DNA of 64,000 nucleotides, taken from an uncultured Carboxylicivirga sp. Its GTDB lineage: Bacteria; Bacteroidota; Bacteroidia; Bacteroidales; Marinilabiliaceae. Below, one piece after another: positions 24,999 through 33,458 of this stretch; position 1 is the stretch's first letter, and every line of letters starts with the position of its first letter. The position numbers and the translations under genes were made by a program. The notes below the pieces were generated by a model, which saw nothing but the letters and a program-made list of their open reading frames with translations, was not told where the DNA came from and made no database searches. The DNA lies in assembly GCF_963674565.1 (NCBI RefSeq), contig NZ_OY771430.1, forward strand, positions 3,968,001 through 4,032,000. Reading direction: 5' to 3'.

Positions 24999-25661
24999 TT
25001 AAAGCAACAATTTCCAGAAGGATGAATGTATTTTTTGAGCAGAATCTGTTAATTCAGTCTTCACCAGATTGTAACTTTTGTCTACTCCAGCCTTTTGTCT
25101 GAATTGATCAATATCGATGGTTATTTTGTGTGAGGCATCTGGAGTAAGCACCAATGGAAAAACACTGTTGACACCACTTTTCAAACGAAATTTTCTCGAC
25201 TTCTTAAAAACTCCTCCAAAAACCAAAACCGGAGCATCCAGTGTGATACTATTTTTGGTTTTGTTTATCACAGTCATTCGTGCCAGCCTTGATTTGGGTT
25301 CTTTCTGATTTTTAATTTTTAACGAAACCCATAAAATGGATGGAGCAAGCTTATGAAACCATTTTCTTTTGAAGGCGATATAATACAGTAACCCTAATCC
25401 CATTAAAAGTAAAAGGTATTCGCTGTTAAACGATTTTCTATGTTCCTGAATAAGATCATCTGCATTTGAATTTGTGAGAGGCTCCAATTCCTCCAGCGAA
25501 TGCTCAACTTGTTCCGTTGGATCCGAAGCAATCTCAGTAGTTCTGTTGATGCGGCCACCCTGACTGCAAACCTGCATCATGATTAGAAAAAACAAACCAC
25601 CTATTATCCAAAGCCGATATTTGAAATAAAATGCTTTCAGTTCCTCCAGGTATTTTTTCAT
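24999..25661 (-). CDS. Unknown protein with two membrane helices
   Basis: 220 residues from the ATG at 25661, which shares one base with the upstream stop (TGATG), a sign of translational coupling; a GTG one codon earlier is the alternative. TM1 is about 17-33 (WIIGGLFFLIMMQV), followed by an acidic periplasmic stretch. TM2 is about 83-98 (LLLMGLGLLYYIAF). A C-terminal beta-rich domain (about 108-220: LWVSLKIKNQKEPKSRLARMT) resembles an Ig-like or late-embryogenesis-like fold. I recognise no family with certainty. Confidence 0.75.
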   Translation of the reverse strand: MKKYLEELKAFYFKYRLWIIGGLFFLIMMQVCSQGGRINRTTEIASDPTEQVEHSLEELEPLTNSNADDLIQEHRKSFNSEYLLLLMGLGLLYYIAFKRKWFHKLAPSILWVSLKIKNQKEPKSRLARMTVINKTKNSITLDAPVLVFGGVFKKSRKFRLKSGVNSVFPLVLTPDASHKITIDIDQFRQKAGVDKSYNLVKTELTDSAQKIHSSFWKLLL

Positions 25662-26050
25662 CACGAATATTTTGGAAAGGCCTGCAGCCCTTTGTAGTTA
25701 ATATAGTATTCTCCATCTACAACCGGATGCGCCATTTCTTCTTCTGTTTCACCGTTTGCATTTGCAATGCCAATACTGGCAAACAAACAAATTGCGTTGT
25801 GTTTGGTTCCATGTTTCAATACATCAGCAGCTATATGAGGAACCAAAATTCCCATCTCAGGGTAAGCAGTGGTGCGAACCACAACAAAATACCTCTTGCC
25901 ATCTTTGGTAGCTAATATCTGAGGATTCACATCGGTTTCTTTACGAACATTCAATACTTCGTAGCCGTTGTCAATCATATCTTTGTAAACCACCTTTATT
26001 CCCAGAAAATGAAGTTCTTCCTGGGTCATCTTCTTTCCCTTAGCCATCAT
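25661..26050 (-). CDS. Unknown small cytoplasmic protein
   Basis: 129 residues from the ATG at 26050 (an ATG follows immediately, and a TTG precedes). No signal peptide or TM helix. The middle (VNPQILATKDGKRYFVVVRTTAYPEMG) resembles the beta-strands of restriction-endonuclease-like or Na+-translocating-associated small proteins, where a strand carries a Lys-x-Tyr motif, but I do not claim catalysis. It overlaps the next gene by one base, so the two should act together or be co-regulated. The product is hypothetical. Confidence 0.75.
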   Translation of the reverse strand: MMAKGKKMTQEELHFLGIKVVYKDMIDNGYEVLNVRKETDVNPQILATKDGKRYFVVVRTTAYPEMGILVPHIAADVLKHGTKHNAICLFASIGIANANGETEEEMAHPVVDGEYYINYKGLQAFPKYS

Positions 26051-26190
26051 CAATTCTATTTGCGCCCAAAAATGGGATTTTTAATGCAAATAGAAAAAAA
26101 TACCTCTTTACAAGATTCTTAAAATGTTGTAAATTCTTAGTTCATTTCAGACACAATTATTCTTTTACCCTTTTAATTGGAGGAAACGTT

Positions 26191-26670
26191 ATGCCATTTA
26201 CACGCCTAGAGGAATTCCTCAACAGAGAAAAAATTAATTACAAACGAATTGTTCATTCTAGAGCCTATACCGCTCAAAAAACTGCCGCCTATGCGCATAT
26301 TTCAGGAAATGAAATCGCTAAATCAGTCATTGTAAAAATTAATGGCAAAATATCTATGGCAGTTGTTCCGGCCTCGTATCAGCTTGATCTGAATGAATTG
26401 AAACGTGCCACTGGAGCTAAAGATGTAAGATTAGCAACCGAAACTGAATTCAAGGATGTTTTTAAAGATTGTGAAGTAGGTGCCCAGCCTCCTTTCGGCA
26501 ATCTGTACAATCTGGAAGTTTTTGTTGCCGAGAAACTGACTGAAGACACCAACATTGCCTTTAATGCCTGCAACCATGCAGAGTTGATACAGATGACATA
26601 CAAAGATTATCAGCGGCTTGTGCACCCTACTGTCATTAAAATTGCCCGCACAGCAGTTGTCGAAGCTTAA
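26191..26670 (+). CDS. YbaK/ProX-type aminoacyl-tRNA deacylase
   Basis: 159-residue cytoplasmic protein of the YbaK/EbsC family. These proteins hydrolyse mischarged aminoacyl-tRNAs such as Cys- or Ala-tRNAPro in trans. The family pattern is clear: EFLNREKINYKRIVHS at the N-terminus, TAQKTAAYAHISGNEIAKSVIVKINGK with the conserved catalytic-region Lys, and EVGAQPPFGNLYNLEVFVAEKL with the GxxxPFG loop. The length is typical. It is a single gene preceded by an AT-rich gap and followed by a bidirectional terminator. Confidence 0.88.
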   Translation: MPFTRLEEFLNREKINYKRIVHSRAYTAQKTAAYAHISGNEIAKSVIVKINGKISMAVVPASYQLDLNELKRATGAKDVRLATETEFKDVFKDCEVGAQPPFGNLYNLEVFVAEKLTEDTNIAFNACNHAELIQMTYKDYQRLVHPTVIKIARTAVVEA

Positions 26671-26694
26671 GTTACGCTGAGGGATGAATGAGTG

Positions 26695-26728
26695 AACACC
26701 CTGTTGCCATCAAGCAGGGTGTTTTTAT
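26695..26728. terminator. Bidirectional terminator
   Basis: Nine-bp stem AACACCCTG with CAGGGTGTT and a following T5ATTT on the plus strand, between two convergent genes. Its right arm touches the stop of the transglutaminase-like gene. Confidence 0.75.
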
Positions 26729-27696
26729 TTAATGTTAAGTTTGAACGAAAATAATGCACTACCATCCGCATAAACAGTAAAATATCCTGACTTTCGATTA
26801 CCTACTGGAACGCTAAATGTAAGTTGATCTCCATTCTTTGTAAATTCAATTGAAGTTGACTTCTTTGCTCTGTCGAAAGCAAAATAAAGGTTACTAATTC
26901 CTTTGTTTGTCTTTAATAAAAAAGATACTTCTCCTTTTTTCACCCTGGTAATAATTCCTTTGTCCGGTGTCATCAATTCATCATCTGAAAAAAGATATGC
27001 ATGATGATAAAACGGAGCCTCTATAAAATCCTTTTCATTCATATCAACCAGTCTCCAATTTTTATCTTCCGGTAAATGTTGTGTAAAGAATCTATCAGCT
27101 GGCATCATAAAGTATCCAGCGCTAAATTCCTTTACAAACTTACGTGTTGAAGGATCAACCGAACCCGCTCCCCAGGTAACATCCAACAGGTGCCATTGAT
27201 TATTTATCTTAACAGCATTCCAGGCATGATCCGAACCCTTTGGTTCCTTTCCAATCAGCTGAAAAGTATTTTTTGATGTCCCGCTAATGACAACACTCTC
27301 AAGGCCGCATTGATCACACAAATCTTTATACAAAGAAGCATAACCTTCGCACACAGCCAGCTTTTTTCTAAGGGTGGCTTGAATCATTTTATCGCGGATT
27401 TCTTTCTCTTTGATTTCCTTCTCTTCCAAAGTACGGTATGAGAACTTCACCGACATATTCTTGCCTGAGAAAAATGTTTTAACATCGTATTCAATATTCA
27501 ATGCGATCCATGTATAAATGGCCGCAGCTTTATCAATGTCAGTTTTAAAATCCCTGTTGATGATATCCGCCACATCTTCTGTTTTTTTAAATGATGTGGG
27601 ATAGTTCGATACTTTTTGAATCAACTCAGAATCTATCTGTGCAAAAGTAATTATACTGCACATTATCAACGATATAAAAACAAATACTTTTTTCAT
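26725..27696 (-). CDS. Exported transglutaminase-like (cysteine protease fold) protein
   Basis: 323 residues with a signal peptide (1-19, ITFAQ) and no lipobox. Transglutaminase-like domain of the kyphoscoliosis-peptidase subtype about 40-185: AAIYTWIALNIEYD, then Cys116 in VCEGYASLYKDLC, His157 in GSDHAWNAV and Asp172 in HLLDVTWGAG complete a Cys-His-Asp triad. The C-terminal 200-323 is a beta-rich domain. Such proteins act as periplasmic peptidases or protein-modifying enzymes; the substrate is unknown. It is a single gene. Confidence 0.88.
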   Translation of the reverse strand: MKKVFVFISLIMCSIITFAQIDSELIQKVSNYPTSFKKTEDVADIINRDFKTDIDKAAAIYTWIALNIEYDVKTFFSGKNMSVKFSYRTLEEKEIKEKEIRDKMIQATLRKKLAVCEGYASLYKDLCDQCGLESVVISGTSKNTFQLIGKEPKGSDHAWNAVKINNQWHLLDVTWGAGSVDPSTRKFVKEFSAGYFMMPADRFFTQHLPEDKNWRLVDMNEKDFIEAPFYHHAYLFSDDELMTPDKGIITRVKKGEVSFLLKTNKGISNLYFAFDRAKKSTSIEFTKNGDQLTFSVPVGNRKSGYFTVYADGSALFSFKLNIK

Positions 27697-27798
27697 AATT
27701 CAAAGATAAGATATCCCTTAATTATTAATAATCCTTAAAATTAGAACAAGCTTCGTACCAAATCTGTCTACCGTACTGATTTATCATACTTTTGAGGC

Positions 27799-29106
27799 AT
27801 GAAGAGAACAGGAGCTTTAATAAAACCACAATCATTCCCGTTTTATTACGGTTATATAGTACTTTTTTTTGGAAGTATTGGAATATTGGCCAGTATTCCG
27901 GGACAAACTATTGGTATTTCAACCTTTACCGATCCTGTTAAAGACGCTTTGGGATTGAGCCGCGATCAGTTTAGTTTTGCCTATGGTATTGGAACATTTA
28001 TTAGCTCGTTGTTACTTACATATGCCGGGAAACTATATGATAGATATGGTGTTATCTGGTCTGCCACTTTTTCTATTCTGATACTTTCAGCATCACTGGT
28101 ATTAAGTTCTTACAGCCAGGTAGTAAGCGAAGGAATTTTCAGCGTTTTTCATTTCAGACATTGGGCTATTCCGTTTACTTTAATGACAATACTTTTTGCC
28201 ATCATCCGGTTTAGTGGCCAGGGAGTATTAACCATGGTATCGCGTAATATGGTTATGAAATGGTTTGATCGCCTGCGAGGAAGAATTAATTCCATCAGTA
28301 GCATCAGTGTGGCTTTTGGATTTTCAATTTCACCATTAATCATTGATAGTTTAATTCAAAACAATGGGTGGCAAAATGCATGGCGCATAATGGCAGCCTC
28401 TTTAATGGTGGTTTTGGTAATGGTATTTTTGTTTTATAAAGATAATCCTGAAAAATATGGATTGCAGGTTGATGGAAAAAGTTCGGATAAAAAAAGAAGT
28501 AAAACTTCTCTTACTTCGGAGCGAAATTTCACTCTTGCAGAAGCACTCAATACAAGAAGTTTCTGGATGTATGCACTAATACTTTCCTTTCATTCCTTTT
28601 TTGTAACCGGATTTACGTTTCATGTAGTTAGCATCTTTAGCGAGGCTGGTTATGAACGCAGTGAAGCTATCTCGATATTTTTTCCCATCACAATAGTGTC
28701 GACACTCATATCTTTTGCCGGTAATATTATCAGTGACTGGATTAAACTGAAAATCCTTCTCTACATCATGATTTTGGGTGCCATATTATCCACCATCGGA
28801 TTAATGATACTTAATTCGCCTGTAGGATACTACCTGATTTCGATTGGCTTTGGTATGAGTTCGGGTTTATTTGCTGTGTTAATGTCGATTGTATGGCCAC
28901 GATTTTTTGGTCGCCTGCATTTGGGAGCCATTTCGGGTAAGGCCATGTCAATGTTGGTTTTGGGAAGTGCAGTTGGTCCTTATCTTTTCAGCCTTTCATT
29001 TAATCTTACTGGTCAGTATGGATTTGTCTCATATCTGGCACTTGCCTTCCTGATAATGCTGATGATTGGTTCAGTCAAAGCCAATCCTCCAATTAAACAA
29101 GAATAA
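27799..29106 (+). CDS. Major facilitator superfamily transporter
   Basis: 435-residue inner-membrane carrier with 12 predicted helices in two six-helix halves, and a charged central loop at about 220-250 (DGKSSDKKRSKTS). The loop between helices 2 and 3 has the MFS motif A variant AGKLYDRYG. Similarity in style is to the oxalate/formate antiporter-like group (PFYYGYIVLFFGSIGILASIPGQTIGIS), but the substrate is not deducible. It converges on the response-regulator gene with only two bases between the stops. Confidence 0.88.
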   Translation: MKRTGALIKPQSFPFYYGYIVLFFGSIGILASIPGQTIGISTFTDPVKDALGLSRDQFSFAYGIGTFISSLLLTYAGKLYDRYGVIWSATFSILILSASLVLSSYSQVVSEGIFSVFHFRHWAIPFTLMTILFAIIRFSGQGVLTMVSRNMVMKWFDRLRGRINSISSISVAFGFSISPLIIDSLIQNNGWQNAWRIMAASLMVVLVMVFLFYKDNPEKYGLQVDGKSSDKKRSKTSLTSERNFTLAEALNTRSFWMYALILSFHSFFVTGFTFHVVSIFSEAGYERSEAISIFFPITIVSTLISFAGNIISDWIKLKILLYIMILGAILSTIGLMILNSPVGYYLISIGFGMSSGLFAVLMSIVWPRFFGRLHLGAISGKAMSMLVLGSAVGPYLFSLSFNLTGQYGFVSYLALAFLIMLMIGSVKANPPIKQE

Positions 29107-29108
29107 TA

Positions 29109-29786
29109 TCAGGTATTAAGCACAAATCCCACTTTGGGCACATTTTCGATGTTTACTGAGGTATCATCCTTAAGATACTTGCGAAGTTTAGCAATAAACA
29201 CATCCAGACTGCGTCCGTGGAAATAATCATTTTCGCCCCAGATAGCAACCAAAATATCTTCGCGACGAACAATGTTATTCATCGATTTACAAAGCATCTT
29301 TAAAACATCGCTTTCTTTTTGGGTAAGACGTTTAGAGTCATCCCCTAATGTCAGCATCTGGTTTGATGAATCAAAAGTATATTGTCCGATAGTGAATTCT
29401 GTTTCCCGGTCTTCCTCCTGCAGGTGAAGACGGTTTAATATGGCCTTAATACGCAACAACAGTTCATCTTCATCAAAAGGTTTGGTAACGTAATCATCCA
29501 CTCCCAGATGAAAACCTTTAATCTTATCTTCTTTCATCGAACGGGCAGTTAAGAAGATAATTGGTATGCGTTTATCAACCTGTCGAATATTTTCAGCAAT
29601 GGAAAAACCATCCATACCCGGAAGCATTACATCCAAAATGCAGAAATCAAAAGAATGATTCTTAAAAGCCTCCAATCCTTTGATCCCATCTTTGTATAAC
29701 TTTACATCAAAGCCGTTAGTTTCTAAAAAATCAACAAGCAAAAAACCCATGCTTGTATCATCTTCAACAAGTAGTATTCTAGCCAT
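29109..29786 (-). CDS. OmpR-family response regulator
   Basis: 225 residues: receiver domain 1-118 with phospho-acceptor Asp52 in CILDVMLPGMDG, acidic pocket VEDD at 7-10, the conserved Thr in FLTARS and Lys in VTKPFDEDE. A winged-helix DNA-binding domain spans about 128-225 (LTQKESDVLKMLC, RSLDVFIAKLRKYL). It overlaps the kinase gene start-to-stop by 8 bases, so kinase and regulator are translationally coupled. The pair resembles the RprX/RprY type of Bacteroides by sequence feel; this is recollection, not a search. Confidence 0.95.
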   Translation of the reverse strand: MARILLVEDDTSMGFLLVDFLETNGFDVKLYKDGIKGLEAFKNHSFDFCILDVMLPGMDGFSIAENIRQVDKRIPIIFLTARSMKEDKIKGFHLGVDDYVTKPFDEDELLLRIKAILNRLHLQEEDRETEFTIGQYTFDSSNQMLTLGDDSKRLTQKESDVLKMLCKSMNNIVRREDILVAIWGENDYFHGRSLDVFIAKLRKYLKDDTSVNIENVPKVGFVLNT

Positions 29787-31011
29787 TTGCTAAAGGTAGT
29801 ATAATTATAAATTTTGTGCCTTTACCTACTACACTTTCCAGTTTTATCTTTCCGTTATGTTCTTCAATCACCTTTTTCACAAAGTTAAGTCCCAGCCCAA
29901 AACCCTTAACATTATGCACATCACCTGTTCCAACACGAAAATACTGATCAAATATAAAAGGTTGATCTTTCTTGGCAATCCCAATACCATTGTCCTCAAT
30001 CGAAAAGATTAACTCCTTGTCTTTCGACCAACTCGACACCTTAATCAACGGTGCTTTATCAACATATTTCAGTGCATTATCCAGTAAATTGGAAATAACC
30101 TGAGACAGTCTGCCATTATTAGTATCAATCTCTGAAAATTCAGCCTTCAGGTCAAGTTCCAAATGTCCATTCAACTCCTGAATCCGATAATGATAACTGT
30201 CTGCTACTTCTTTCAATACAGCATTCATATCAACCCGGTTCTTTTTACATTTCTCTGGTGAATCGCATGAAATATTCAGTATTTCGTTTACATGAGATTG
30301 CATTCGGTCGTATTCATTCAGTATAACACCGGTATATTCATCTGTTTTTTCCTGATCTCCTTTTTTCTTTCGAATAAGGTTGGTAGCTAACCTGATATTA
30401 GCCAAAGGAGTTTGAAACTCATGCAACATGTTATTCACAAACTCTCGCGTCTGAGCCATTTGCATCTTCTCTCGTCTGATCATTCGCAAAAGAATGATGT
30501 ACGACCATACCAGAAACCCGATTGCTATAACAGAAACAATAAACAAACCCTTCATTTGATTAAGAATAAACCGGGTTCGGTTCGGGAATTGAATCTGAAT
30601 ACCTATTCCCTGCTCCTGAAGCAATCCATTTAATGATTGTTGATAGAATTTAGCGCCAAACATCTTGTTGGAATTTTCAACACCAATACTATCACTCAAT
30701 ACAAAAGTAAACTCCAATGGTAAATGATACATGCATAAGTTCGCTCTTATGATGCTGTCAACCTCTGTCTTTCGCTTCTTCTCTGTAGCTCTCGGACAAT
30801 CTTTACCACACAAGAAATTATCCATCTCAGGACAAATCCGTCGGGCCAGTTCATCTTTCGAATCTTTTAAAGCCATTACTACCCTGTGGTTAAAATTTTG
30901 CTCAGCCATGCGGGCCGCCTTTAACAAATAAACAACCTGAATGGCTAGTAAAACAGCCAAGGCCACAAACGTTATAATGGAAAGCCAGGTATTACTCTTT
31001 TCTTTTTTCAT
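29779..31011 (-). CDS. Sensor histidine kinase with cysteine-rich periplasmic loop
   Basis: 410 residues: TM1 about 11-30, periplasmic loop 31-154, TM2 about 155-176, HisKA with His197 in MLHEFQTPLAN, and HATPase_c with SNLLDNALKY (N box), EDNGIGI (G1) and GFGLGLNFVKK (G2). The loop contains Cys60, Cys68 and Cys72 in one short stretch (ICPEMDNFLCGKDCPRA) plus Cys93. This is unusual for a periplasmic sensor and suggests a redox or metal switch; that is inference. It is divergent from a small exported Cys/Lys-rich protein, a possible target or partner. Confidence 0.95.
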   Translation of the reverse strand: MKKEKSNTWLSIITFVALAVLLAIQVVYLLKAARMAEQNFNHRVVMALKDSKDELARRICPEMDNFLCGKDCPRATEKKRKTEVDSIIRANLCMYHLPLEFTFVLSDSIGVENSNKMFGAKFYQQSLNGLLQEQGIGIQIQFPNRTRFILNQMKGLFIVSVIAIGFLVWSYIILLRMIRREKMQMAQTREFVNNMLHEFQTPLANIRLATNLIRKKKGDQEKTDEYTGVILNEYDRMQSHVNEILNISCDSPEKCKKNRVDMNAVLKEVADSYHYRIQELNGHLELDLKAEFSEIDTNNGRLSQVISNLLDNALKYVDKAPLIKVSSWSKDKELIFSIEDNGIGIAKKDQPFIFDQYFRVGTGDVHNVKGFGLGLNFVKKVIEEHNGKIKLESVVGKGTKFIIILPLANG

Positions 31012-31127
31012 TTAACAATTACAAACTACTCTACAAAATTACCTATTAAAAGATATCCTTATCCGATTTTAACAACGCGTTAACAACGATTAACATCGGG
31101 ATAACCTATTTTTGATTGAAAGGATCC

Positions 31128-31135
31128 TAGTTTTG
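31128..31135 (+). promoter_or_regulatory. Candidate -7 box for the Cys/Lys-rich peptide gene
   Basis: TAGTTTTG matches the Bacteroidota -7 consensus TAnnTTTG and would start transcription about 40 bases before the ATG at 31182. The -33 region is poor, with no TTTG at the normal spacing (a TTTG at 31111 is too close), which fits a promoter needing an activator. Confidence 0.35.
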
Positions 31136-31181
31136 ATTCATCAAATTAAGAAACTTTATTAATCATTTAATTAATATCATT

Positions 31182-31394
31182 ATGAAAAAGACATTGGCAT
31201 TTTCGTTTTTAGTACTTTTTACTTTAGCAATTGCTTCACCTGTTATGGCAGAAGTTTCTCCACAAGAACCTGTAAAAACAGAGAAGAAAGAAGAAAAGAA
31301 AGAATGTACTAAAGAAACCAAGAAAGAGTGCTGCAAAAAAGAATGCAGTGAGAAAAAATCTTGTGATAAAAAGAAAGAGGAGAAAAAAGGATAG
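31182..31394 (+). CDS. Small exported Cys/Lys/Glu-rich protein
   Basis: 70 residues. A clear signal peptide (1-23, cleaved after PVMA) leaves a mature chain of about 47 residues made almost only of Lys, Glu, Cys, Thr and Ser, with six Cys in ECTKE...KECCKKECSEKKSC. It has no hydrophobic core, so it is probably unstructured and may bind metal or serve as a thiol buffer. It is divergent from the kinase gene, whose periplasmic loop also has clustered cysteines. A perfect 13-bp terminator follows. No family is recognised. Confidence 0.8.
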   Translation: MKKTLAFSFLVLFTLAIASPVMAEVSPQEPVKTEKKEEKKECTKETKKECCKKECSEKKSCDKKKEEKKG

Positions 31395-31415
31395 TAATTT
31401 TCCCTAAAATAACTT

Positions 31416-31454
31416 AAAAGACGTCTGTTCCAGTGGGACAGACGTCTTTTTATT
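31416..31454 (+). terminator. Terminator after the Cys/Lys-rich peptide gene
   Basis: Perfect 13-bp stem AAAAGACGTCTGT with ACAGACGTCTTTT, 9-base loop, T-run continuing. Confidence 0.9.
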
Positions 31455-31565
31455 ATAAATTAGTTGTAACATGTTACGAATTAAATCGTAACAACTGTGT
31501 TGATTGTACATTATCATCGGGGAAAATGTATAATTACTGTCATTGTTGAACTGAGATATAATTTT

Positions 31566-32696
31566 ATGATTTTTTTATCTGTTTGGGGGAGGATAGCCTT
31601 TTTAGGCTTTGTAGCCTTTGTAATGGGCTATTTTTTATTAAAACTACTTTTTAAGAATAGTATTTTTTTTCGAATAGGTGCGTTATGGATTTTAAATGTA
31701 TTTATAACGGTAATCAACAGCCGTTTACTGCATGACTATCCGGAGCATTACACGTATTGGATTGCCATGGTAGTTGGCATTGGAACTACCATTGTACTAC
31801 AATCCATTGTTTACAAGCAGGTTCGCAAGCCATTACTTGAAATTGTTGCTAAATTAAATTACCTGTCTGATGGAAATATATCCAGTGAAACCAGTGAATT
31901 TAAAGGCACCCTAAAGGGTGAAATACTGGATATTCATAATTCGCTTGATGTATTACAGAAGCAATTAAGTGATGCCATTATCGCTGTAGAGATTTCAGCC
32001 AATGAGGTTAGTAAAATGAGCGAAACCATCAACAGCACAGCAACCGATCTTTCATCTGGAGCAAACCAACAAGCTTCAGGAGTTGAAGAGGTTTCTTCTT
32101 CCATGGAGGAAATGGCTGCCAACATTGAAGCCAATGCTAAAAATGCTGCTGACACCATGGTTAATTCCAATCAAACCAATGAAGCTGTTTTGGAAAGCTT
32201 TGATAAAACACAAAAAGCGTTGAATGCAATGCAGCTAATCAGCGAGAAGATTAATATTATTGATGAGATTGCTATGCAAACCAACTTACTGGCCTTAAAT
32301 GCAGCTGTGGAAGCTGCCCGGGCAGGTGAGGAAGGCAAGGGTTTTGCAGTGGTTGCCGGTGAGGTACGTAAACTAGCTGAACGAAGCAAGACGGCAGCTA
32401 AAGACATTCTGGAGCTGGCAGGCAATGGTAATGTAGTGGCAGAAGAAGCCATGCAGAAATTACAAAGTACCTTGCCATTGATTGAGAAAAATGCCAATCT
32501 TATTAATGAAATAACCACATCCAGTAGCGAACAGAATATTGGAGCCAGTCAGATTAACTCCGCAATACAGAATATCAATGTTACAACACAGAGTAATGCT
32601 GCTATTTCGGAAGAGATGAGCTCTACTTCTAATCAGCTGGCAGATCAGGCAGCTGAATTGATTAGAAAACTGGGTTTCTTTAAAATAACACATTAA
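31566..32696 (+). CDS. Methyl-accepting chemotaxis protein without a periplasmic sensor domain
   Basis: 376 residues from the ATG at 31566; the frame is open to a GTG at 31497 but the extra 23 residues add no feature. Three hydrophobic helices at about 8-28, 35-52 and 64-84 with only short loops, so there is no room for an extracellular ligand domain. A HAMP-like linker (QVRKPLLEIVAKLNYLSDGNIS) and the full signalling domain follow, with tip MQTNLLALNAAVEAARAGEEG and VVAGEVRKLAERSK; the tail is GFFKITH. It may sense membrane state, an internal cue or a partner protein. Its stop overlaps the convergent outer-membrane protein gene by 4 bases. Confidence 0.9.
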   Translation: MIFLSVWGRIAFLGFVAFVMGYFLLKLLFKNSIFFRIGALWILNVFITVINSRLLHDYPEHYTYWIAMVVGIGTTIVLQSIVYKQVRKPLLEIVAKLNYLSDGNISSETSEFKGTLKGEILDIHNSLDVLQKQLSDAIIAVEISANEVSKMSETINSTATDLSSGANQQASGVEEVSSSMEEMAANIEANAKNAADTMVNSNQTNEAVLESFDKTQKALNAMQLISEKINIIDEIAMQTNLLALNAAVEAARAGEEGKGFAVVAGEVRKLAERSKTAAKDILELAGNGNVVAEEAMQKLQSTLPLIEKNANLINEITTSSSEQNIGASQINSAIQNINVTTQSNAAISEEMSSTSNQLADQAAELIRKLGFFKITH

Positions 32697-33358
32697 AACA
32701 ATAACCCGATACTCAGACTCAAATGATTTTGAGCTCCATGGGGATTGGTTGATATTTCAGAACTGTCAACGGTTACATACTCATCTTGCAGGTTAGGCAT
32801 AAAAACTAACCGTGCATGAATATCTAAAAGAACATTACCGCCTAAATCAAAAAGTATACCTGCCTGGGGAGCTAACCCGGGCATTACTTTTTGGTATTTG
32901 TACGTTTCGGATGAGGCTGCCACTTCATTATTAGAACTATATGTACGACTGTTCAATAAGGCAAAAGCTCCAAAGGCAACTCCTGCAAATGGTCTGACTC
33001 CATCGGAATTAAAGTAGATATTTCCTTCGGCCAGCAATTGAATTGTTTGATAACTGCCATTGACCTCGCCCCAATTGGAAACATTCCAGTAATCATCGTC
33101 AGTTGATTGATACTGATATCCAAGATCCCATCCTAAGCTTAGGTTTTCCATATAAAACCATCTCCCAAAACAGGCAACCTGTATGCCGGCTGTTGACATA
33201 TCCTTGAAACCATAATTTAAATCCTTGGGTTTAGAAATGTTTGTGGGTAATGTAAGTCCAATTCTTCCACCTATAAAAACATCTTTTTGGGCTAAAGCCG
33301 ACTGATCTACTATAGTGCAAAGAGATATCAGAAAATAAATGACAGATAGCTTTTTCAT
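32693..33358 (-). CDS. Outer-membrane beta-barrel protein (porin family)
   Basis: 221 residues with a signal peptide (1-23, ...QSALAQ) and alternating hydrophobic/polar beta-strands ending in LSLSIGLLF, the aromatic C-terminal strand of an eight-strand-type barrel (OMP_b-brl). Glycine-rich starts such as VFIGGRIGLTLPTNI and the VRPFAGVAFGAFALL strand are typical. Function beyond a small outer-membrane barrel is unknown. It overlaps the convergent chemoreceptor gene end by 4 bases. Confidence 0.82.
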   Translation of the reverse strand: MKKLSVIYFLISLCTIVDQSALAQKDVFIGGRIGLTLPTNISKPKDLNYGFKDMSTAGIQVACFGRWFYMENLSLGWDLGYQYQSTDDDYWNVSNWGEVNGSYQTIQLLAEGNIYFNSDGVRPFAGVAFGAFALLNSRTYSSNNEVAASSETYKYQKVMPGLAPQAGILFDLGGNVLLDIHARLVFMPNLQDEYVTVDSSEISTNPHGAQNHLSLSIGLLF

Positions 33359-33410
33359 ATCTCAAAAATATAAGATTATTCTCATTCAGCCATCAATGAA
33401 TAAAGCAATA

Positions 33411-33437
33411 AAAAACCCCGCTGCTTTGCAACGGGGT
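33411..33437 (-). terminator. Terminator after kbl
   Basis: On the minus strand: CCCCG, 11-base loop, CGGGG, then TTTTTT. It lies 22 bases after the kbl stop. Confidence 0.8.
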
Positions 33438-33458
33438 ACTATATCAATTGAAAAACCT

